Of a DNA stretch of 64,000 nucleotides, positions 24,289 to 35,389 are shown piece by piece. Where the stretch lies: assembly GCA_951230915.1 (NCBI GenBank), contig OX579641.1:8866001-8930000 (forward strand). Direction: 5' to 3'. The position numbers were made by a program, and so were the translations under genes. Numbering within the stretch: the first letter of the stretch is position 1; the number at the start of each line of letters is the position of its first letter. This DNA comes from Antitrichia curtipendula. Its lineage: Eukaryota; Streptophyta; Bryopsida; Hypnales; Leucodontaceae. The notes beneath the pieces are model-generated. The model saw only the letters and a list, made by a program, of their open reading frames with translations, was not told where the DNA came from and did no database searches.

Positions 24289-24761
24289 GTTTATACTTGA
24301 TTTAGAGAAGAAAATATTTGTGTGGACATTTAAGATTTTGATTTTTCCAAAAAAAATTAAAATCTTGCTCATGTAGTTGCTTTCAAGAAGACACTTTTTC
24401 AATGCAAGATGATTTGGCGCCTTGGCGGGTAAATTAAACACCTCTATTATCTTTAAAAATAGGCATGCAAGTAATTAACATGACTACCTACCCAATTGAA
24501 TAGTACCTCTTTCTCCACAAAGTTGAGCCAAACTATGTTGACCTTATTGGATAGGGTCCATAATTTGTTTTCTTTGAACTTCAAATTTTGTAATCTTGTA
24601 ATCTACATAGTCAAATGGTCTGAAGTTTTTTCTACAAATTCCTTTAGTAATGTAGTACAAATTTGTATGGTTCAATTTTTTAATATTTCAATTATACTCA
24701 ATGCATTAGAAAGTGATAGTTTTGGATTCTAATTGTAAAAATATCCCCAATACTTTAGGGT
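23823..24761. mobile_element. TTAA-flanked element, diverged subfamily D
   Basis: The 939-bp unit lies between TTAA at 23819-23822 and 24762-24765, with decayed ends CCCTTTATAG and CTTTAGGGT. It has internal similarity to families A and B (phrases of the type CTTATATCTTGCAATTTGTA) and a 28-T run at 24261-24288. Confidence 0.5.
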
Positions 24762-24765
24762 TTAA

Positions 24766-26084
24766 AAGATGAAGAACAACTCCATAGCCTAAGAGCCAAA
24801 GGTGGAAATAAATGGGAACAAGGGAACTCTCTACACAATCAAAAGCAAGCTAATTAAATATCGTACAATTTTATGGAGAACTCCCAACACTTTTTTTGAA
24901 GTCTACTTTGAAGTTAACACCTAGTTTTTTTACCATTATTCTTTGTATCTAACCGTAGTTATTTCCAACATTCTTCTTCTTTTACTTGATTGATGCATTG
25001 CTTGAATGTATTTCAGCAATTATTGTTTTCATTTATACCATTATTATTGCATTCCCTTTTTCATCATTATGGAGGTTCCAATTTACTGCAAACTTTATAG
25101 GTAGAAGCAATTTACTTGCTTGTAAAACCATCATGAACTATAAATCTACATATTTGTAGCTTTAACACTTTCTATTGTAGATTGTGGATTTTAATATAAG
25201 CGGCTATTTTTTCTGAAATAGAAAAAATAAAGAAAAAAATCCAAGTCCAAGGGAAGTAGATCTAATTTTGAGAGACAGTGTATTTTCAATACGTAAAGTG
25301 TGTGACAAAAGACTTTGACTATGAACCCATATTTGAAGTTAAATGTAAACATTGTCACCCCTAGATCATTAAATCAACTTGCTATAATTTAATATATTTG
25401 AAGAGACCTTCAATTTTGTCTCTATCACCTTTACACACAAAATGAGTTCTACTAGTTTTGAGTTGATTAATTATAAGTTGAATTTAGGATGAAAATGATT
25501 TAATTTAGATTTGATACATCTATCCTTAATACATAGGATGGAAGGCTTAGAGAATTTTTTAGGGGCCTAAAACACTTATCATCAACTTTAGTTTTGTGTA
25601 AATTTTTTGTCCTACTAGGGTCGATGGCAATGTTCTTAGTCAAAACATCTTGGAAGAATGTACTTGCTTTGAAGACAAGCTGGAAGAGACTTGTCTTCAT
25701 GGTATAATATAGTTACAATACAATGATATCTATATATATTTTACAAAATTTGGGCTTTTAGCATTTGACATTGAACTCTCTATAGTCTATAGTGTGAGTG
25801 TTTTGAGACTTTTTTTGAGATTGAAAGAAAGAAAGGTGTGCGTGTGGATGCTCCTTAGTTCCTACATGTCTCCATGACTACTGACTTTTATTCTTATTTT
25901 TATCATGTAAAATCATGAAATAGATTTAAATTTTAAATCAAAACTAAAGTGTCAACTTTTGGTATTGAAATTTTGTAAGCTTTGATTGATGAGATAGCAT
26001 AAAAGTATAATGTTAATTATGCATGACAAAAAATAATAATCCTATTATGCATTATGCAAAAATTTTTGAATGGTAAATGCAATG
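24766..26084. other. AT-rich spacer, nothing seen
   Basis: No gene recognised. The last 70 bp or so are repeated on the far side of the next element. Confidence 0.4.
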
Positions 26085-26088
26085 TTAA

Positions 26089-27011
26089 CCTCTAAAGGAC
26101 CAAGTTTTTTTAATTTGCCAATAAACACTTAAAATTGCCATTTCTATTGTAAAGGATTAAAAAAATTGAATTTTTTTCCCTTTGCACATCTAACTGTAGG
26201 ATCTTATACCTAACAAGTATGAAAACCAAGTAGAGTAAATTTCAAATATCTTGACCGCACAAATTGCAAGATATTTGCATTTAAAGTGTAGAAAACAATT
26301 TTTTTGCATATTGTGGGACTAGATTATTTGACTTTGAACCTTTTTAACTTAAATTATTTGCACTATAGAGTTTTGAGGTTTAAATATTTATATTGCGGGA
26401 AATTGAGTCGAGAATCTAGGAAAAAACAAAACAACTCAAAAAATCATAACTTTCATTCTTTAAAAAATTGTTAAATAGAAGTAGGTACAAGATAGAAGGA
26501 AAATCTAAATTACTAATATCTCTAAGATGGAGTTAAAAAGCACTAATCCCAATGCTGAGATTGTTCTAGCAAGAAAAATAAACCATGAGTAATTTTTTTA
26601 TTAAAATTGTTAGAATTGCATTCAAAAATGAATCCTATAAGTTATTTTTTCAAATAGATGATGAGATTGCTTGATAAACGAGATTGTCTATAACTTTCAC
26701 ATCACTTACCCAAATGAAATGAATAAAAGCTTTACATGTAGACAAAATATAATCTATGAGATGAAAAAATGAAAAAATTAAAAATTCAAATTTATTTATT
26801 TATTTTTATTGCCCGGTCTCCTTTGTTTTGAGCTTATTTGGGCATAACTTTTGTTCCTAGGCATCAAGTGAAAAAAATTATATTCCCACAAAGATAATCA
26901 GACTTTTTGTCTTCAAAAAAAAGTTTCAAAAAATCATGACAAAAATTGAGACCATAGGGTACCTACCCAAAATCCAATTTGTCCCCCCAAGGGACAATGG
27001 TCCTTTAGAGG
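26089..27011 (+). mobile_element. TTAA-flanked element, family A, full-length diverged copy
   Basis: The 923-bp unit has TTAA at 26085-26088 and 27012-27015, with ends CCTCTAAAGGACC and GGTCCTTTAGAG. It has the same orientation as the 2823 copy and the same near-terminal TTGTCCC/GGGACAA palindrome. Confidence 0.7.
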
Positions 27012-27104
27012 TTAAATTTGCATGAAAAAAAATATCAATCCTATTTTGCATTATGCAAAATTCTTTGAATGGTACAATAGCAATTTATTAAATCTTAAAT
27101 TAGG

Positions 27105-27277
27105 ATGTTTGTTTGATACGTTGTGAGTTAAAGAAACATCAGTCTCCTGGCTCGATTTTAGTACTATCGGAAAGCTCTCTATGAGGAAGGGTGCACAAAC
27201 TTTGTTTTGTGGCTTTTGAAACTTTGGTGTGAAAGTGATGGATTTTTGGATAATTTTTAAATTAAACTATTAAATGA
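27105..27277 (+). repeat. Interspersed repeat R2, partial
   Basis: It matches the 5' part of the R2 unit (TTTGTTTGATACG.., CGGAAAGCTCTCTATGAGGA) and is interrupted by the family B element that follows. Confidence 0.5.
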
Positions 27278-28209
27278 ATCCCTAAAGGTCCGAGACTATG
27301 TTTTCACCAAAACTGCTCCAAAATTGCTATTTCTAATACAAGTACCAAATTTTAGAAAAAAAACACTTTTTGAAAAATGTAACCGTAGGACCTGGTATTA
27401 AAATAGTTTGAGAAGTTGTGGAAAAAAATTCAGAAATTTCCACTATGTGGATTGCAAGATAATAGTGTTTGGATTGACAAAAATCCTTTTTTTGTTCCTT
27501 TGAAAATCCGGGCAGCTGCATTTCACAAGGTCACATTTGTATGAAAAAATGTCCCAAATGGTAGTTACCCTTTGGATTCATTCTTCAAGGCAAGTTGGCT
27601 ACATTCTTAAAAAATTTCAGATCATTTGGAATTGTAAAACATATAGGAAAAAAATAGTAAGTAGAAAGAGGTAGAGAATGTTCAAAACACTAAATTGTTT
27701 AGAATTTAAATATAGAATTGAAAAATGCCAATCCCAACGCTTGTACTGTTGTAATAAACAATCTACACCCAATGTTTTCATTTTTTTTCAAAAATATTGA
27801 AAATTGAGTTAAATGAGGGACTTCAAATTTTATCTTAGAGTAGAGATTCCATAACTACCCTCAATCTAAAACTCTTCATAACTTTCATCTCATTAATCAA
27901 AATGGAATGATTCAAAGCTTTCCAGAGTTTCAGCATATATTTAAATCTGGAGAACCAATTTCAAATTTAAAAAAAAAAAATTGATTTTCAAAGAAGATTT
28001 TTTAGCTGTATGCCAACCAATGAAAATGACATATCATGCAATAACTTTTTAACCATGTATTCAAAAGTTATGAAAATTGTTGGGCCTTAAAGCTACTCCT
28101 TGGGCACATCTTGTGTAAAAGTTTCAACGGAAAAAAATAAAATTTTTGGTTGTAGTGAGCTGCCTAAAATCGCTAGTTTGTCAAAAAATGGTATTTGGTC
28201 CTTTAGGGG
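27278..28209 (-). mobile_element. TTAA family B element, copy 1
   Basis: It runs from a decayed left end (AATCCCTAAAGGTC) to GGTCCTTTAGGGG followed by TTAA (28210-28213), about 932 bp. Essentially the whole sequence is the diverged reverse complement of 28687-29631. No transposase. Confidence 0.65.
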
Positions 28210-28213
28210 TTAA

Positions 28214-28682
28214 ATTGTCTTTTATTATGGAAAATCTACATTCACATTGCGTGTCCAAACACCACAAAACAAAGCCCTTGCATCCCTTCATGCACAAAGC
28301 TTTCTCTATTAGTATTAAGAATGCAACCTCTCACACCGCAACAAAGCCCTATGGTGTGAAAGATATTGAATTTTAAATTGTTTTTTGAAATAAAATAATT
28401 ACTTTTATTTTGGTTGTGGCAACAACACATGTATATACCATCCATGAAAATAGATTGTTTGTTTGTTTGATATAATGAGATCTCATGGACCATACGTCCT
28501 CCAATGACATGCTTGATACCATCGGAAAGCCTTTGGTGAGGAGGGGGTTATAGGCTTTGTTTTGTAGACCTACGACGTGAAAGCTATTGAATTTCAAAGT
28601 TTCTATGAATTAGAAAATTAGAAAATTATTTTTTACTTTTATTCTGACTCTGGCAATGGCACATGGCACACTAGTCTATACC
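28214..28682 (+). repeat. R2-related repeat units between the two family B copies
   Basis: Two R2-like units (28214-28440, weaker; 28457-28682, clearer) lie head to tail, with shared GTGTGAAAG/GACGTGAAAG, TTGAATTT and TGGCAA motifs. Confidence 0.45.
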
Positions 28683-28686
28683 TTAA

Positions 28687-29631
28687 CCCCTAAAGGACCA
28701 AACACCATTTTTTGACAACATAGCATTTTTGGGCAGCTCACCATGAATGGAATTTTTATTTTTTTTCTTTGAAATTTTCACACAAGATGTGCCCGAGGAG
28801 TAGCTTTAGGGCCCAACAATTTTCATAGCTTTTGACCACATGGTTAAAAAGTTATGGTATGATATGTAGTTTTCATTGTTCGGCGGGCAGCCCGGGCAGC
28901 AAAAAAAACTTCTTTAAAAATCATTTTCTAGAGGTATAAAAATTTGAAATTGGTTCTCTAGATTTATGTGCACTAGGAAAGCTTTGAATCATTCCACTTT
29001 GATTTATGAGATGAAAGTTATGAGGAATTTTAGTTGTGGGTAGTTTGCGGGTAGTTATGGAATCTCTACTCTAAAATAAACTTTGAAGTCCTTTATTTAA
29101 CTCAATTTTCAATATTTTTGGAAAAAAATATAAACACAAGGTGTAGATTGTTTATTACAACATTACAATCGTTTGGATTGGTATTTTTCAATTCCATAAT
29201 TAAATCCTTAACAATTTAGTGTTTTGAATCATTTTCTACTTCTTTCTACTTACTACTTTTTTCCTATATGTTGTACAATTCCAAATGATCTGAAAATTTT
29301 CAAGCATGTAGCTAACTTGCTTTGAAGAATGAATCCAAAGAGTTACCACCATTTTGGACATTTTTTCATACAAATGTGACCATGTGAAATGCAGCTGCCC
29401 GGTTTTTCGCAGGGACAAAAAAAGGGGTTTTGTCACTTCAAATGCTCATATCTTGCAATCTACACGGTGGAAATTTCTGAAATTTTTTCCACATCTTCTC
29501 AAACTAGTTTACTACAAGATCCTACGGTTACATGTGTCCAAAAATGTTTTTTTTCCAAAATTTGGTACTTGTACTAGAAATGGCAGTTTGGGAGCATTTT
29601 TTGTGAAAACATAGTCAAAAACCTTTAGGGG
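28687..29631 (+). mobile_element. TTAA family B element, copy 2 (inverted relative to copy 1)
   Basis: The 945-bp unit has TTAA at 28683-28686 and 29632-29635, with ends CCCCTAAAGGACC and AACCTTTAGGGG. It is the mirror of 27278-28209 across a spacer of about 480 bp, so a read-through transcript could form a long hairpin. Confidence 0.75.
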
Positions 29632-29637
29632 TTAAAA

Positions 29638-29888
29638 TGATTGATTGTTTGTTTTGTTTGTTACAATGAGATCTTCGGAACCGTGCGTCTCCCAATCACG
29701 TTCTTGGTACTGTTGGAAAGCCTTCTACGAGGAGGGATGCATGGAGTTTGTTCCTTGGCATTCCAACTCACAACAAAAAAAAGATATTGAATTTCGAAGT
29801 TTCTATGAGTTTAATTTAAAAAAAATAAATTAAATTCTACTTTCATGTTTTTATTATAATACTGTGGCAAAGGCACAGGGCATACTAG
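29638..29888 (+). repeat. Interspersed repeat R2, copy
   Basis: Full-length unit closely related to 13524-13760 (GATTGTTTGTTTTGTTTGTT start, GGGCATACTA end). Confidence 0.55.
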
Positions 29889-31449
29889 TACCGGTATAGT
29901 TTGAATGAGTACTGTACCCCTACTGTGCAATACAATATAAATACAGGAGTATACCCAATCTCAATAATCCATCCAACTGAAGAGTGCCTTTCAATTGAAA
30001 GCTACTTGTCCACACACAGCCTTCATCATTGATCCACGGACGGACGGACGGACGGACGGACGGAGCCGGCTCCTTTTCTGAGACAGACGGACAAGTTAAT
30101 GTTAAGTTACAGTGAATGAGATGTGGCTTCTTCCGTTCAGTTCATTTTTAAAAAGTTAAGTATCTTCTTCGTTCAGTTCCCCAGATCAGACGGACCATGC
30201 TTTCAGTACAAGTTGTTTCGCAAAGGAGCTTTTGCAGTACGTGCAGTACTATGCATGTGCCGAAATGTACATTCCGATCTCCTTGTTCCTCACTGTAGTC
30301 TCGCAGACTACATTTAGAGCTACTGCAGTAACTTACTGTAGTTAATGCCCTTGCAAACAGCACCTCGAAGATGCCTGTTGGGAGTGCCGCAGCAGTTGTT
30401 GTTGTGGTGGTGGTGGTTTCCCTTTTTGGTTTTCTTACTCCAGATAACTTCTTAGCAGGTTAGTAAACTTGCCGTGAACAGGCGTCTCACATAACCAAGT
30501 TAATACCGAGTTGCATTTCAAACTGAAGGGAAAAAGCCGCATGATTTCATCAAGATCCTGAACGATCTTCCGTCCGGAAATGGAATAAAAGAGTGAACTT
30601 GAAAGTAACGTCCTTCCCTGGCTTGCTGATATTTTCTTCTCTCATCTGTTTTTTTTTTTAAGGTGTAAAACAATTGCTTGCTTCTGTATCAGGTTGTGGG
30701 TACATTAACTTAACTGACCAATTAGTTTTTGAGCCAATCTCATTAGCTACTAATCCTCCAAAGATCGAAGAGCTATGGTCTAATTAGAGACGCTGTATAA
30801 TAAGTAAAGCATTTGTTCTTCAATTAATTGATCCCGAACAATGTCGATCAATGTTAACTGTTAACAGTAATGTTGGTTTTCAGAACTAAATGATCTAATA
30901 AGGAGTCGGCTGAGTTGTTCGACAAGGTACGCTTGGTGTCATGTTGTTGTGGTAGTAGAAACGAGGACTTGCGGCATAGCTCGGCAACACTGGGACACAC
31001 TCTGACACACTCTGAAGGTATTCATGCTTACTGATGGGGAGCAGAATCAAATGGAATTGATGCTTATTCTCGTCAAGAATTCTCGAGCGGGCAAGTGAAA
31101 TTGCTGTCAGATTATCACATTTAAGCTCCTCCGGGCAAAACCCTTTTGATCGGGTGCAATTAAGGAAGCTGATTTCAAGCTGCATCTCTGCGCAGGATCA
31201 GCCAAACTGAAGACGTCTGATTGACGTTAGCCTTGAATCTTTTTGTGGCGTTGCACAAATGCACACGCAATTATGTGAAGAGAGCTGCCAAGGTAGCTGA
31301 CTTGTTACCACCAACTGCTTGGAATTAAAAGTTTTGCGGTACACATCGATTCATGGGTTGTACTTTTACTTCAAAGTATTCACCATTTCACGCATTTGGA
31401 AGGGGCTTCCGAGTTGGAGAATACGTTGCCTTAGATTCTTAAATCCATG
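29889..31449. other. Non-repetitive spacer with a (CGGA)7 microsatellite
   Basis: Higher-complexity sequence than its surroundings. It contains seven CGGA units at 30037-30064. A 96-codon minus-strand frame at 30895-31185 has no recognisable domain. No tRNA-like arms found. Confidence 0.35.
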
Positions 31450-31649
31450 NNNNNNNNNNNNNNNNNNNNNNNNNNNNNNNNNNNNNNNNNNNNNNNNNNN
31501 NNNNNNNNNNNNNNNNNNNNNNNNNNNNNNNNNNNNNNNNNNNNNNNNNNNNNNNNNNNNNNNNNNNNNNNNNNNNNNNNNNNNNNNNNNNNNNNNNNNN
31601 NNNNNNNNNNNNNNNNNNNNNNNNNNNNNNNNNNNNNNNNNNNNNNNNN
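31450..31649. other. Assembly gap (200 N)
   Basis: Exactly 200 N, probably a fixed-size placeholder. Sequence to the left is unique; sequence to the right is repeat family G, so a repeat probably broke the assembly. Confidence 0.95.
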
Positions 31650-32385
31650 AGGAGGATGCACTTGATAAATTGAATGAGGGATCTTATGATTGGATTTGTT
31701 AAAAAATATAATATAAATGAAGATTCTAGCCTTGCTTTAGAAACGAGTGTTTTGAAGCAATTTTGACCTCAAAAACCTTGCATTCTTTTTGAGGTTAAAA
31801 TGACTTTGATTGCTTTAAAGTTTTTTAGAATGAGAAAGCTTTACTTTCGAGATATGATTTTGAAAAATGTAAACAATCCCACTGAGAATTCTATCCCTTG
31901 GTTTTGTGTTCCATTTCTTTTTATCAACGAAATTAAAACATACTAATTCCAATAGTGAGATGATTCCAGTAGGCAATCTAAACCATGTGGATTTTTTTTT
32001 ATTAATTGTAAAAATTGCATTAAAAAATGAATCCTACAATTTATTTTTTAAGATAATGCTTATATAGCCTGAAAACAAGATTGTCCATAATTTTCACATT
32101 AGTTACTCAAATGAAATGAATCAAACCTTTAAATGTAGACAAAAATATTTTCTATGAGGCAAAAAATTTAAAGAAAAAAATTCAAATTTTGAATTTTTTT
32201 TGGTTGCCCAATTTCCTTTGTTTGAGCTTATCTGGGTATAACTTTTGTTCCCAGGCACCAATTTAAAAGATAGTAATCTTTTCTATCATCAAAACAAGTC
32301 TTAAAAAATCATGAAAAAAATTGAGACTATAGGTACTTGCCCAAAATCCAATTTGTCCTCCAAATGATCAATGGTCTTTTAGGGG
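31650..32385 (+). mobile_element. Repeat G fragment followed by truncated TTAA family A copy
   Basis: 31650-31780 resembles 18340-18480. From about 31900 the sequence follows the 26089-27011 copy and ends GGTCTTTTAGGGG with TTAA at 32386-32389. The left terminus is missing. Confidence 0.5.
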
Positions 32386-32389
32386 TTAA

Positions 32390-33057
32390 AGATTAATAAA
32401 TCATTTACAAACTGAGTTTCCAACAAAGAGCTAAGATGGAGCTTTTTTGGTTCCCAAAAAATTTCTAAAGTATCTGAAAGGATAAAACCTATCACATAAG
32501 TTTTTCCAAGAAATTAAACATGGTATGCCCCCATAGAGTACTCTGTGTTAGGTAAGTGACATATCCTATGTTTTTTTTCCAAGGTACTTTGTCAAAAATG
32601 ATTTGATTATTGAATCATTAGGTACATTCTTCATTTTTACAATAATTTGAAAAGTACATTCTCCATTGGTCACTTCTAGCCTCCACATATTCCACAAATG
32701 GCATAAGGTAACCTTTGTGTCTTGCAATTTCTGAATTTAAACCTTAAAAGACACATTCCCCATAACTAAAATAGTCACTAAACTGCTTTGATTATTGGAC
32801 CAATAGGTACACTCTTTGTGATTACGTTGAACAAAGAAGTCATCCATAAGATATTGCAAACATTTATTGTTCGATGTATGACAACAAATCCATCTAAATC
32901 TTTTGTTATTTTTAGTAAATGAAGAAACAAAGTAATAAGATTTTATTATCCCTACAAAGCATAATTTTTTATATATTAAAATAAATATATTCCTCCCAAG
33001 TCAAAAGAAGCACTATACCCCAAACCAAAAGAAAGCACATCCATAACAATCATATTG
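32390..33057 (+). repeat. Repeat family G units
   Basis: It holds two G-type cores (32602-32690, 32778-32880) sharing ATAGGTACACTCTTT and GAAGTCATCCAT-type motifs with 18552-18785. No gene seen. Confidence 0.4.
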
Positions 33058-33061
33058 TTAA

Positions 33062-33284
33062 ACCTTGAAGGACAAAAGGGTGACCTTGAAAATCATCCAT
33101 TTTTCATTACCATGTGAATCATTGGCTTGAGAAATAAAAAAAAGTACTCATTGGAAGTCAAACTACTGTACAAGACCTCTCCTTTTCACAACAAAATTCT
33201 GAGGATGAATAGTTGTACTTCTATCTTACTACAATAATTCCCATCATCAATTGGACATTTGGTTTCTGTATCGACATTCAAGGG
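33062..33284 (+). mobile_element. Short TTAA-flanked element, family C, copy 2
   Basis: The 223-bp element has TTAA at 33058-33061 and 33285-33288. It aligns with 12435-12655 end to end (shared GTACTCATTGGAAGTCAAAC and GATGAATAGTTG stretches). Its right end, ATTCAAGGG, equals that of the 1.84-kb element at 43729-45570. Confidence 0.6.
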
Positions 33285-33288
33285 TTAA

Positions 33289-35389
33289 TGTAATATGGCT
33301 ACAATATATTCCTCAAATGAATAAAATGTCAAAATCCTAAAAAGGCTACATTGTTTGATGGTCTTACAGCTGAAAAACATACATGATCCTATTGAGGCTA
33401 CTAATACATCCATAAGGCATCACTTGCAACCCCCCAAAGTAGGATTACCACAGCCAGTTTTGTTTTGTTTTTTCATTTTTTGAGAAGTGCCAAAGTGGCG
33501 ATATATAATTTCAACATTCATCTACATTAGATACACATATTGGATAGAAAGGATCAAATTAGTACATATCGCATGTCCAGAATTCTATTGTCATCCAATC
33601 TGGAGATTTCATCCAAGACTTTTTTAAATTTGTAGTTTTCTGGCGAAAAACTTCACGGTTTGTTGCCAGTTTTTAGTTAAACTATTTTTTCTGGTACAAT
33701 CTGGCACTGTAATGCCAAAAAACACACCCTGATATTCACATCCCAAGAACGCAAATTACTTTCTTAGTAGAAAAACAACACTTAGACCTAGTTGTCATTT
33801 CGGTCTGAATGGTTACAACAGGGAGGTACCTTACCTTGCTTGAAGTTGTTTTCATACCTTCTGTGACACCCTAAAGTAAATTCTGGCTCCCACATTGCTA
33901 CTTCTCCTTACACCCATGTACTAACTCTCCACTAATTTGGTTTTCAAACCATTCAAACGCTGTGAGTTCAACCACGCACAAACTGTGAGCAGAGATAAAT
34001 GTATGAGGAGCGCTCTGTACTTCAAAAACAAGTGAAAGCGGCAGGCATGCCAGGGTCTATTTAAAGTTATCAAAAAAGTACATAGAACCTGTTATAGCTA
34101 TGACTCAGTCGAAGCATCAACCAGGGAAAATATGCATGACCTATGCACAACCAAATTGATCTAACAAAAAAAAGATGACACAGCCGATAACAGCACTGGT
34201 ACAATGACATGTCTTATATGACTCCTCAAATTTGAGTTCAGAATAAGTATACTTGTAAGCTTGCTGGTACAATGACAATGACATGACTTGTACAATTTTC
34301 CTAATTTGAGCTCAGAAAAAAAGTTTACTTGCAGAAAGGGCGACGCCTCACAATAATCCTATTAGTGAAACATAGCCGTTACTTGAAGTACAGATGCCTA
34401 CACAACAGGCTTCAAGAACTATCCAACATAACCTACATCTCCAGCATGAGATATTGAACTTTGTAACAAGCCTTGAATTTTTTTAGTTATTGATATTTTT
34501 AACAGTTTTCTGACGGAAATGAGCACCACAACCGCTTTTGAACACAAATACACCAATCTATACACTAACAGTGTACCTTCACTACATAACCTGTGAAGCA
34601 AAACACATATGTACCTTGTACCGTAGATGACGTGATGAAAGTGACATGAATCTCCAGTGCAGAGTCCAAGAGACTGATTGTCTCCAAGGGACATGTGAAG
34701 GTGCAGAATATTTAGACAGTGCCGCTTCTCTCTGAAGAGTTGAGTGAAATCAGTCCAAAAAATGGCCGCCCTCGCACCGCCCCCAACAAACCTTCATAGA
34801 TTGATAGCTGCGGTGTGAAATTCAAAATTCTGTCCACACAGCCCCAACATTATTTTATGAGAAAAACACACATAAAAGATTCGATTGTCAAGAATTCTAG
34901 CTTCCACACGAGACCCCATATTGGATATCCTATAAAGAAAATGCTGTGCCAACCCATTTTCGAATCCCACTTGGGAGACGTGCAACCAATACCATTGAGG
35001 TTGAAGGGTTCTACTTAATGCAAAAAGAAACCAATAGAAAACGACAAGTTGTCAAATATGTTATGCAAATTTTTCAGAGCTAAAAAAGAACCTATTGCGC
35101 CAAAGTTTCAACTTAGAGTTACAAACATAGAACAAAACCCCAATTTGAGCAAGAAGTCAACTCAATGTTAATATAGAACATATGCAACAAGAAACGTATG
35201 TGAAAATTTGACCTCTAATAATAGGAACTATGCTCAGCAGTATAAGTGACTGAATTGGATGATGTCCATAACTTACAAATGACCGTAACCAAAACAATAT
35301 TTCGCCGAGCAAAGAGAATAGAAACATAGCTCCATTGTACCTCAGCACTTGGTCATTCAACACAGAAGTGAACATCTGTGCCCGAACAT
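33289..35389. other. Spacer downstream of the aminopeptidase gene
   Basis: Largely non-repetitive. The right part is presumably the 3' UTR and terminator region of the minus-strand aminopeptidase. Short ORFs show no recognisable domain. Confidence 0.4.

Noticed and set aside
27333..27521. 62-codon frame shared by both family B copies
   Set aside because: Same reason; amino-acid changes are frequent and show no sign of protein-level constraint that I can judge by eye.
31319..31702. ORFs spanning the N gap
   Set aside because: Most of the reading frame is N, so there is no evidence of coding.
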